Below are positions 32,885 through 43,367 of a DNA stretch of 64,000 bases, one piece after another. The notes beneath the pieces are model-generated. The model made no database searches. It was not told the origin of the DNA and saw nothing but the letters and a program-made list of their open reading frames with translations. Origin of the DNA: Plantago ovata (Eukaryota; Streptophyta; Magnoliopsida; Lamiales; Plantaginaceae). The DNA is taken from NCBI GenBank assembly GCA_028274465.1, contig CM051455.1, forward strand, positions 119,201,547-119,265,546, written 5' to 3'. The stretch's first letter is position 1. Every line of letters starts with the position of its first letter. Both the position numbers and the translations under genes were made by a program.

Positions 32885-34084
32885 ATGGCGAGTATCTCGC
32901 TCCGTGCTGTCTTGGAGAAGCAAATTTTAACCGGACCAAACTTCCTAGATTGGATCAGGAATATACGTTTGGTGCTGAGGTACGAAAAGATTGAGTACAT
33001 CTTGGACGAGGTCATTCCCGTGTGCCCCGAAAATCAGACTGTCGATCAGGTTGCTGCTTGGAATCAAGCCAACAAGGCAAGGTCTGATAAGCATCTTGAG
33101 GATGCCAAGTCCGCGCAGTGTATTATGCTGGCGGCAATGAGCAATGAGCTGCAGAGGCAACATGAAAGCATGTTGCCGTATGAGATGTTGAAACATCTTG
33201 AGTCGCTCTTTAAGACGACAGCTAGAAGTGTTGAATTTGATTTGATCAAAGACATACACAGGTGCAAGCTCAGTGAAGGAGGGAACATGTCTGAGCATGT
33301 TCTCAAAATGATTGGTCTCTTTGAAAAGCTTGCCAATGCCGGCGTTAAGCTAGAGAACAAGATCATGGTGATCTTTGTCCTTCAATCATTGCCGAGTTCG
33401 TATTCACAGTTCATCATTAATTACACGATGAATGTGAAAGACGTCACACTGCCTGAACTTCATAATCTGCTGAAGACATATGATCAAACTCTTCCTAAGA
33501 AGGAAAAGTCGATCATGCTTGTTGGGCAACCGTCTGACCTAAACCCGAGAAACAAAGGTGCTAAGGGTAAGGGAAATTCGGGAGCCAAGGCTAACACTTC
33601 GAGTAATAAGCCTAAGCGTCTGAACCAGAAAGGGAAGTTCAAGAGGAGCGGAACAGTACACACAGATGAATGTCTTTTCTGTAAGCAGAAAGGGCATTGG
33701 AAGAATGATTGCCCTAAGCTGAGGGCAGATCAAGCTAAGAAGCCACCGGCTTCTAGCTCAGGTATGTTTGTTATTGAAATGAACATGACTACTTTTGACT
33801 CCAATGGTTGGGTATTAGATACAGCTTGTGGCTCGCACATTTATAATAATGTGCAAGGGGCCATTGAACACAGGCTAGTCAAGCGAGGTGAAATCGACTT
33901 GCATGTTGGGAACGGCAATCTAGTTGAAGCCAAACGCGTTGGACGCAGCAAGATAGATTTACCTTCGGGACAATGTTTGGAACTTGATGACGTTTATTTT
34001 GTTCCATCCATTGGCAGAAATATTATTTCCATTCCATTGTTGGACAATTTAGGTTTTTTCCTGATACTTGTTATTTTTCATTAA
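32885..34084 (+). pseudogene. Angela-1 Gag and protease start (frameshifted at the end)
   Basis: Start at ATG 32885 (MASISLRAVLEKQILTGPNF), matching the Angela-2 start; the 16 codons upstream are leader. Copia Gag (FLDWIRNIRLVLRYEKIEYI, MSNELQRQHESMLPYEMLKH, VSSVEFDL-like region) is followed by a basic linker, the zinc knuckle CLFCKQKGHWKNDC and the protease active site WVLDTACGSHI. It ends prematurely near 34060, where Angela-2 continues; a one-base indel in a T-rich run (about 34053-34080) moves the reading to the frame that starts again by 34114. Confidence 0.9.
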
Positions 34085-37000
34085 ATGACCAGTATTGTGG
34101 AAAAGCTCGCTTAGTGAATGGTTTATATATTTTGCAAAGTAGTCTACCTTTATTTCAAATACATAACAAACAACCGTCTTCAAGTAAGAAGAATAATCCA
34201 TCTTATCTATGGCATTGTAGGCTAGGCCATATCAATGAAACACGGATTCAAAGACTAAGGAAGTTGGACTACTTAGAACCATTTGATTTCGAATCATATG
34301 GTACATGTGAATCTTGTGTTAAGGGTAAGATGACGAACAAACCTTTTGTTGGACAAGGTGTTCATGCCACTCGCTGCTTAGAGCTCATACATACCGATGT
34401 ATGTGGACCGTTTAAAGTCAATGCGCGTGGGGGTTATCCTTACTTCGTTACCTTTACTGACGATTTCTCAAGGTATGGATATATCTTTCTTATGAAGAAT
34501 AAATCCGAGACCTTTGGGAAATTCAAGGAGTTTAGGAATGAGGTCGAGAATGAATTGAACCTAAGGATAGTCACTCTTCGATCGGATCGAGGAGGTGAAT
34601 ACCTTAGTGAAGAATTTATCGATTACTTGAAGGAAAATGGGATTCAATCGCAATGGACTCCTCCTGGAACACCACAGTTAAACGGTGTGTCTGAGAGGAG
34701 GAATCGGACCCTGTTAGACATGGTAAGATCAATGATTGGATTCTCGACTCTTCCAAAGTATCTGTGGGGATATGCACTACAAACTGCAATCTACATTCTG
34801 AACCGTGTACCATCTAAATCAGTGGAGAAAACTCCTTATGAGTTATGGAAGGGAAAGAAGCCTTCACTAGGCTATCTTAGACCTTGGGGCTGTCCTGCGA
34901 TAGTCAAGCTGATGCTCACTGATAAGTTAGATGCCAAGGGTGTCAAAGTATATTTCATAGGCTATCCTCGTCAGACGAGAGGCTATGAATTCTATCATGC
35001 TGAAGATCACAAGGTGATCGTGTCTAGAAACGTGAAGTTTTTAGAAGCTGAATACCTCGAAGAAGAGAGGTTAGATGATATGATAGAACTTGAAGAAATT
35101 CAAGACTTTGACACGCGCGAACATGAGGTCTTTAAATCTTCTGATTTGGACTCAAGTTCAGTGGGAGCTTTCGAAGCAGACAAGGGTGATGATATGACAG
35201 TTGCTAGGCATGTCATAGTCAGTGGGAGTCCTGTGACTAGATCAACAGTTGAAACCACACCTGTAGAACCCGATGTCAACCAACCTGTGCAACAAGTTGC
35301 ACAAGAGCAGCCTCCCGCAAGGGAACAGGGTCGCGCCCAACGACCAGCTGCATCAGTACCCACTGATAATGTTCGTGTTACACGAAGCCAGAAAAGAAAA
35401 GCACCAGAACAAGTCGAGCTCCGTAGGTCGAAGAGGATCCTTATTGGACCTCAGAAGCAAAGCCTTATGATAGAAGACATCAGTGAACTTGATGTCGGTT
35501 TATCAGATCGGGAAGATCCCGAGACCTACAAAGAGGCAATAATTGATATTGACTCAGACAAATGGCAAGAGGCCATGGAATTAGAAATGGATTCAATGTA
35601 CCAGAACCAAGTTTGGAACTTGGTAGACTTGCCCCAAGGGGTTAGACCAATTGGGTGCAAATGGGTCTTTAAACGAAAGACAGATGCCGATGGCAAGGTA
35701 CAGACGCACAAAGCTAGGCTTGTGGCAAAAGGCTACACGCAAAGGTATGGCATCGATTACGATGAAACCTTTTCACCAGTAGCAAAATTGAAGTCCATTC
35801 GAATTCTACTTGCGATAGCTGCCTACTATGATTATGAAATCTGGCAGATGGATGTAAAGACAGCCTTCCTCAATGGCAACCTTGAGGAAGAGGTCTATAT
35901 GGTACAGCCGGAAGGTTTTATTAGTAAAACCAGGCCAACTACTGTATGCAAATTACAAAGATCCATCTATGGGCTAAAGCAAGCGTCAAGGAGCTGGAAT
36001 ATCCGCTTTGATGAAGCTGTCAAATCGTTTGACTTCATCAGAAGCAAGGAAGATCCCTGTGTCTATGCGAGACACAGCGACAAAGGAGTTGTTTTCATGA
36101 TCATTTATGTAGATGACATTTTGATCATGGGAAACAATGTCTCTATGCTAGAAGAGACTAAAGTTTGGTTATCAAGTACCTTCTCGATGAAGGACTTGGG
36201 TGAAGCGAACTACATCCTAGGGATCAAGATCTTTAGAGATAGATCCAAGAGGATGTTGGGAATGACACAGTCCACCTACATCGACAAAATACTGAAGCGT
36301 TATAAGATGGACGACTCAAAGAGAGGCTTTCTCCCAGCTAGGCATGGGATTGTCTTATCAGTTAAGGATGGTCCTAAAACTGATGAAGAAAGAAATGCAA
36401 TGAGTCGTGTGCCCTATGCTTCGGCAGTAGGGTCTATAATGTATGCAATGAATTGCACAAGGCCCGATGTGGCATATGCGCTTAGTGTCACTTGTCGACA
36501 CCAACAGAATCCAGGAGTACCTCACTGGACTGCTGTAAAGAACATTCTTAAGTATCTTCGACGGACTAAGGAAATGTTCTTGGTGTTTGGTGGAGAACCA
36601 GAATTAAAGATGTTTGGTTATGTCGACGCTGGATTTGAATCAGATCCAGATGACTTTGAGTCAAGGACAGGATACGTATTCAAATAGAACGGAGGAGCTA
36701 TCTGTTGGAAGAGTTCTAAGCAAGCCACGATTGCTGACTCATCCACAGAAGCCGAGTACATTGCTGAATCAGAAGCTTCGAAAGAAGCTGTCTGGATTTT
36801 AGAGTTCTTGAAGGAATTGAGGGTTGTTCCTGCTCCTAGTCCAATAACGATTTATTGGGACAATACGGGCGCCGTCGCTCAAGCTAAGGAGCCTATATCT
36901 ACAAACAAGAACATACATGTACTTAGAAAATATCACGTTATACGTGAGATCATAGATAGAGGAGAAGTTAGTATAGAACGTGTCTCAACCACGGACAACG

Positions 37001-37092
37001 TGGCAGATCCTTTCACCAAGGTCTTATCAGTGGAAGTCCACTTAAGACATTATGCTAATCTGGGCATTAGGCATAAAGGTGACTGGCTCTAG
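34085..37092 (+). pseudogene. Angela-1 integrase, reverse transcriptase and RNase H
   Basis: Continues the polyprotein after the frameshift; the frame is open from about 34060 to 36687. Integrase: [20 protein letters not shown] and CESCVKGKM (zinc site), [23 protein letters not shown] and NGVSERRNR (D, D, E). Reverse transcriptase: [19 protein letters not shown] and [12 protein letters not shown]. RNase [15 protein letters not shown], then an in-frame TAG at 36685-36687, then DSSTEAEYI and IYWDNTGAVAQAKE up to the natural stop at 37092. Apart from two lesions the whole Pol is preserved. The PPT follows the stop directly. Confidence 0.93.
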
Positions 37093-37106
37093 TCCAAGTG
37101 GGAGAT

Positions 37107-39195
37107 TGATAGTGTATATGTCCTAGAGACAGTCCTTACTAAGGGCATGGTGCCCTTGTAGAGGATATATATGTACTATTACACATGTCAACGTAATATA
37201 ATATATGTTTGTTTCATTATACCGTTGAGTATTGCTTTCATATTTATATTACACCAGGCTGCAGCATGTCATATCTATATTGCTGTCTGTATTGATACTG
37301 AATATGTCCCCTCGGATAGATGACCGATCACACGGTTAGTGGGAGCTATGTGAGTTATCATCTATCCCAAACTCTCCCTAGTCGTGGTACATCTCGGATG
37401 TGGGGGTCTGAATGAACCTGACAAGACTAGTATGCGTGGAGGTTATACTTGTTGGAGCAAGTGTGAGCCGATCCCACGGCCACGGAACGGATTGTTGGAC
37501 AATCAAGGAACATTCCCATAACTGCGCATAGTTGTTCGAAGAAGCTTTATCGAACAATGGAAGTACCCACCGGACACTCCCATCGATGTATACTCTACAC
37601 CGACGTGTCTATGGGAACCGGTGAGTTGTCGAAGTGATGCCATTCGTCCTTTGTACTTACAGGACTTTATCATCACATTTGTTGCTCCATATCCTTGGTG
37701 GACCCGTCGATGTCAGCTCTGAATAAGCAGTTGACCTAAGACATGATCCAGGATTATGGCTAAATACAAATGGGGGTGATAAGTGATTCTGTGAAGGATT
37801 CATCTCTCAAGTGTAGCACAGGAGAGCACTGCTCGTAGTCTGCATAGTTGTGTTGGTAAAGTCACTGGCCAGTGAAAATGATATATTATGATGGTCATAA
37901 GTATATCTTAACCAAACAACTCCCAGAGACGCCCGTGGATGTATTATTGGGATAGACACTTCATCGATCCTAGATACATCCGAGCAAGTCAGATGAAGGG
38001 ACGTTACCATCGCCGCGTTGAGCGCAACAGGCTTCGCAACGAAAGGGTTAGCTTTGAGAAACCTCTCAAACGTCCTCACGTATTAATATTGCAAATGGAA
38101 CCGTCTAGGAATTCCATGTTGCCTAGTCTAGGACTTGCTTAATACGGTGAGGCCCTATGGGTCACACTATGTGGTGATTCAGCCTATCAGGATATCCTTG
38201 AAGATGGAATCGCAATTAATTTGGAATTAATTGTGATTGATGGATTATAATTGATTTGGAATTAATTATAATAATTGGTGGCTCAATTAATGATTTGGAA
38301 TTATTAATTGAATTGGCTAAGTAATTGTATTTTATGTAAATACAATTAAAGATTATATTTTGGAAATATAATGGAGGTTTGATTGTAAAGGATATGTTAA
38401 TTTAGAATTAACATATGCACTTGGGCAAAAATCTAGTTGGAGTTTGGATTGCCTTAGAAATATATGTGGGTCCCAAAAGTGGGACCCACGTCCCGTAGAA
38501 CAGGCGCGCGCGCTCGCGTGGCAGAATAGGGGAAGGAGTCGAACTCCTTCCTCTATTAGAAGTCCAAGGGATAAGTTAGATTTTCCTCATTGAGTTTTGA
38601 TTTGATTGGGAATGAATCTAGACTTGATATTGGTTTCCTTGTGCGATAAGAATTAGATTCTTATTCCTTTACGAAGTCTAATTGCTTATGCTTTAGGCTT
38701 CTATAGACTACTATATATAGTAGACTATTGGAGAGAGTTTTACATACGATTTTACGTGTGATTTTTGATACACAGTTATTCTACCCAGTTTTCTTAGAGA
38801 AAATAAAAACTCTCCCCTCCTCCATTAGCCGTGCGCGCACACCGCCAGCGGAGGGAATTGCCGCCCCGTCTTCTTGGTCACATAAAGAATATCCTAGCAT
38901 TCTTCGGATAGGCTGTTCATCCGTGGATACCAAGGTTGAGGTTCTAGGAGCTGGAAACTAACTCTTATTGTCTTGCAGATATACAGAGTATTGTAGATAT
39001 CTTCGACTTCGACGAAGGAGAAGATACACCAGAATATTACGAAGACTTGGAAGCTGCTTTGGAAGTAAGGTTAGTCTTCTAATTGACGTGTTTATATATA
39101 TACGACATATCCATAAGCAATTAACCGGTATGTTAAGAAAATTTTTAAAATTCCGCTGCGTACCCTAGGGGTAACTCTGATCATATTTTCTTACA
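37107..39195 (+). repeat. Angela-1 3' LTR
   Basis: 2089 bp, near-identical to 29225-31317; the polypurine GTGGGAGAT precedes it. The GC run is shortened and altered (GCGCGCGCTCGCG near 38503). TATA palindrome at 38708-38723. Confidence 0.95.
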
Positions 39196-40328
39196 CACAC
39201 GTCTCCACAGTATGATATTGTCCGCTTTGGGGCTGAGCCCGCACGTATTTGCTTTTGGAATCACCCAAAAGGCCTCATACCATGTGAGAGTGGTGGTCTA
39301 ACATATATACTCTTTATTACACTCACCCTAAAGCGATGTGGGATGCGGGGTATTACAAACTACCCCCCTTAAAGCCTCGACGTCCTCGTCGAGCACCTTA
39401 AGTGGTGGGGGTGACAAACTGACAATAACCTTTACCAACCGTCCACCCGGTGCGGGCTTTGGGTTGGTCTAGGCTCTGATACCATTTGTAACGACCCGAC
39501 CAATCCGGCCGGCGTGGTTACTCCTGGACGGTCTCACACACGTCTCCACAGTATGATATTGTCCGCTTTGGGGCTGAGCCCGCACGGATTTGCTTTTGGA
39601 ATCACCCAAAAGGCCTCATACCATGTGAGAGTGGTGGTCTAACATATATACCCTTTATTACACTCACCCTAAAGCGATGCGGGATGCGGGGTATTACAGT
39701 GAATCTCCGGATGATTGCGATCCTACGAGCTCTTAACTGCTATGAAAAAGTATCCCCTCAGCTACAGAACTCCCAGGACAGGCCCCGGGAAGTTCCTACC
39801 TAAAACTATAGAGAGAGGTGAGAGAGAAGGTCTGGAAAGATATGATTTTCGGAGAAAACTGAGCAACTATATATAGGCCTCGAAATACTGTGGGGCGGTT
39901 CGCCCCACACACCGGGCGGTTCGCTCGGTGTGGGGCGGTTCGCCCCACGTCTGGGCCGGTTCGCCCCAGACAATTTATCGCGGAAATCCGTGTTTTCGAC
40001 GCGGTTTTAGATTTCTTCCCCTTTTCGGACTGGGTTTCTGACTTCTAGTAGCCTTCTAGCCTCCAGATTCGGCCCCTAGACTCCAAATCCCATCAGGAAA
40101 CCTTCAGGTAATCCAAATAGGCTTCTGGGACACCAATTCCTTGTCAACTTCAATATATTTGCCCGGAAATCTTCGAATTTCAACCAAAACCTGTAAAATA
40201 AAATCTAAAGGAAAACGTGATACTATTCTAATAAAATATATTAAAATATAGCTAAATTAACATAGAGGATAGCTAAAATAGGTGAAAAAGACTCGAATGA
40301 AAGTGTAAAATACACATTCATCAACGAC

Positions 40329-41429
40329 CTAATCGACCGGTCACACAGAAACAGACAGAACAGATACTACAGAACAAACAGATACGGATAACCAATCACC
40401 GAGAAGTGTTCCTGCAGAAAAGTTAATCCAGAACAGAGTAGCAATAAACAAAGAAAGTAAATAGTCATACTTAGGACTTAGTTACTTTTACGCGGAAGCA
40501 TACAGTAAAACAGTATATATAGTAATAGATACAGATAGTCACGTAGCCTTCCAGTTTTTCGCAAATAGATAAGTTTAGGGGTGAACACTCACCTTGAAGT
40601 AGATTGAACTTAACACGGATTGGAAAAGCAGCTACGGAACAACGGACAGCTCAGACCCTAAACAGAAACTCCAAGTTACTACCTTAAGTAGAAACAGGAA
40701 ACAAAACAGTAAAGAAGGCAATCGAAGAAAAGGTGGGTCAGGTTGGGTTCGAACTCGGGACCTATAGGTTAAACTCTAACTCACAAAACCAACTATGCTA
40801 GCAAGTCAACTTGCAACTTAAATTCAAAACAAAAAGTATTTAATCATGAGTAGTTTTCAATAAAAGACTTTTAGCTTGGATCTGGATTTACGGAAATAAC
40901 TCTCAACAGTAAACGTAAAACATAACCATTTTTTTTGAAAAACAGATTCAGCTAATACTTCGACTAAAATACTGTTCAGAAGTGAAAATACAATTTTGCC
41001 CTTCGAGGTACATTTACAGAAAAAACCCTCTTCAAATTTCAAAAACCAACAAGTACCTCAAGTCTTAAAATCAAGCAGAACAGTCACACAAGAATTATAC
41101 AGTTCGCAACTAGTCCTCTATACGGTCAACCTCAGTTTGCTAACAGGTCCTTACGGTTTTCAGAAATTCTACGATGACCCCAACATAAACAAAACCTAAC
41201 AGTCAAGTCCAACAAAACAAACAGAGCTTAGGCCAGTCACAAACATTTCCAAAAGAGTCCAGTTCAGTCTCACAGGTTCGAATAAGTCCACATATAACAA
41301 AATCGGAAACCCAACCATCTCGAACGGTCAACATACACGGTCATGGTCAAACAGTCAACACAAATCCAAACCACCCTACTGTAAGTCTCGAATTCGAACA
41401 AAGGTCAAGGCTAGGGTTCAGTCTACGGT
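40329..41429 (-). other. S1 LTR, middle piece
   Basis: About 1.1 kb between Gyp2 and Angela-2. No gene. It includes a GGTTCGAACTCGGGACC stretch (about 40745) and CAGAACAGATA-rich sequence like that at 21340-21370, which helps to show that the pieces belong together. Confidence 0.65.
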
Positions 41430-41434
41430 CAATA

Positions 41435-43353
41435 TGTTAGTAAAAGTGAGAAAATTTGCCTCTAAGGCTAAGCAGCGGAAGTTTAAAATTTTTAATCTCA
41501 CTAAAACTGATATGACTATATTGTTTATTGAACTGGAAGAAATCACTTACGTGTCCTCCAGTAGATAAGCAAATTGATCGGGTAGCTGTTCCTCAATCTC
41601 CAAACAAAGCCTTGCAATCTCCTCGTCCGGCTGGTTGATTTCTTCTTCGTCAGAGATGAAATCTTCTTCAATGGAATCTCCAAGATTGCTCATCAACAGG
41701 TTCCTTGTATCCTTAGACCTCGGTATCCACGGGCAGTGTATCCACGAAGAACGCTAGGATGTTCTTCTGTGTTTTGAGCTTTTGAGAGAAAATTATTTCT
41801 TTCTGACTATCAAAGAGAATTTTCTACATTGGAATAGAATAGAAGACTTCTTTCTTTCTTTCTGATTTAGTCAGTAAGTTGGTTCAGAAAATCACGTAAG
41901 ATTTTATCCAAGTAAATCTTACTGATTAGAAGACTCCAAAAGTCATCAACTAACCAACTAAGAGATAATAATAATAATAATTAATTATCTCAGTCAAAGA
42001 TAAACTAGAAGAAAAATAAAGAAAAGAAAATAGAAGGGAGAAGAAGAAAGAGCCGTGGCTGCTAGCAGCCACGGGCTGGGCCTGGCCCAGCAGCACCATG
42101 CTGGGCCAATCGGCCCAGCTCTCTTTTCTTCTCTTCTTTCTATTTTCTTTCTTGGACTCTCATTTCAAATTGCGTCCAAATGCATATGTCTTCAATTAAT
42201 TATTAAATCCAATTTAATTCAATTAATTATATTTCTAAAATATATTCCATAAATAATAAATGAATATTAATCTAATTAATAATAACTCTATTATATTTAT
42301 GTATAATAATTTAATATTAATCTAATTAATATTTAATCCAATATACATAGCTCATTTGTAGAAACACCACCTTGAAGTGTGACCCATAGGGCCTTGCATA
42401 TTAAGCAACAATCTAATTAAGGTCATAATAAATTCCTAGGCAATTTATCAGACAATATTAATATGCAAGGAACGTTTGTGAGGAAAACAAACCACCTGTA
42501 GCGTAGGGTACTTTGATGATACGGCCCCTTCATTCACGAATACTAGAATGAGTCTAGAATATGGTTATGCGTCTATTCTAATAACTCCATTCATGGTCTC
42601 TCAATCTTATTAGTCGATCTATGAATTATGTCCAAACACCATTTTGACATATTCACATACGGTGGCCACCGGTTTTATGATCGCACTAAATATGAGAAGT
42701 GAGTATTCTCTCCTTGTATCTATTACGGAGGAATGAATCCTATCTTGGCCCAATCACTCACACCATATGCTTCCTAATGTACCCAACACATGCCGTATCT
42801 ACCCTACTTTAAGAGTGCAAGCGTTGCGCATGGTCAAAGTACATTATTCCACATATGATGTAGTATTGGCCTCAAGTCTAAGGACTACTAACATCACCCT
42901 ACACACCGATACTACCATAGACACTTAAATAGCTTTACCAAATGGTTTCTCGGTTGGGCATGCCAACACTCTCCAAAGTGTCCATATGTTCATCATGAAT
43001 AACCAAGTTCATTCGTAGCAGTGAGACCTACTACATCCTCGAAGGATCTAATGCAACATATGCTAGCTTCAATCGCATCATTGATATCCCGTATCTCAAT
43101 GACCTTCAGCTAGTGGCTTATTTTAGGACTTAATTATTGACACACAAGCTCCCACTAACTTGGTGATTACCTTAAGTCCTTGGGAACATTTTATCGAATA
43201 ATTCAAACAACCAAATAATGTATTCATAAAATGTAATGCCAATTGTATTTAATAATGTATAGATAAATGAACATAAATAAATAACAATAACTGAATGTAA
43301 TCAAGTACATATCGTCCCTATCGTAGGTTGTCTCTAGGACATATATACTTTCA
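41435..43353 (-). repeat. Angela-2 3' LTR
   Basis: TGTTAGTAAAAGTG ... TATACTTTCA on the plus strand. It follows the polypurine tract (minus AAGTGGGAGAT, 43354-43364). The inner part is rich in ATTAATTA. The perfect inverted repeat CCGTGGCTGCTAGCAGCCACGG lies at about 42053-42074. Confidence 0.95.
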
Positions 43354-43367
43354 ATCTCCCACTTGGC

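Larger units (their letters stand above)
29225..39195 (+). mobile_element. Angela-1: Copia element of the Angela/BARE group
   Basis: 9971 bp; LTRs 29225-31317 and 37107-39195, target duplication CACAC (29220-29224, 39196-39200). Contains a PBS, a 1.57-kb leader with GC-rich palindromes and a hairpin array, gag-pol (32885-37092) and a PPT (AAGTGGGAGAT before 37107). The LTRs are about 98-99% identical by eye. Pol motifs ([31 protein letters not shown]) are those of the Angela/BARE lineage. One frameshift and one stop in gag-pol. Confidence 0.95.
29170..39698 (-). mobile_element. Second TRIM joined to Cassandra, split by Angela-1
   Basis: LTRs are 29170-29224 plus 39201-39357, and 39487-39698 (212 bp each, TGTAACGACCC ... 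GTATTACA). The interior at 39358-39486 (129 bp) has PBS TGGTATCAGAGCC (39472-39484, minus) and PPT. Interior and first 46 or so LTR bases match the Cassandra unit, but the rest of the LTR differs and has no 5S segment. Only ATT separates it from Cassandra LTR 2, so an interior was lost between them. The whole cluster is flanked by GTCAA (28471-28475) and GTGAA (39699-39703). Confidence 0.85.
21612..40323 (-). mobile_element. Gyp2: non-autonomous Athila-like Ty3/Gypsy element
   Basis: LTRs lie at 21612-22882 and 27782-40323 (the latter interrupted by the TRIM cluster). The target duplication ACGAC is at 21607-21611 and 40324-40328. In the minus orientation the tRNA-Asp PBS is at 27762-27778, with gag (26249-27612, frameshifted) and protease (25529-26227). 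No reverse transcriptase or integrase is visible. Related to Gyp1 in Gag, protease and PBS but with different LTRs. It contains an internal tandem duplication (22524-25406). Net length without nested elements is about 7.5 kb. Confidence 0.93.
27782..40323 (-). repeat. Gyp2 5' LTR, split by TRIM cluster
   Basis: Pieces 27782-28475 and 39704-40323, net about 1.31 kb. TATA box CTATATATAG at 39867-39876. Upstream of it on the element strand (39889-39965) are about four GC-rich palindromic modules of the GGGGCGAACCGCCC type, against two in the other LTR. The insertion site shows GTCAA/GTGAA, a 5-bp duplication with one mismatch. Confidence 0.9.

Noticed and set aside
40740-40800. GGTTCGAACTCGGG resembling a tRNA T-arm or B box
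   Set aside because: No A box, acceptor pairing or anticodon arm at the right spacing; it belongs to the S1 LTR.
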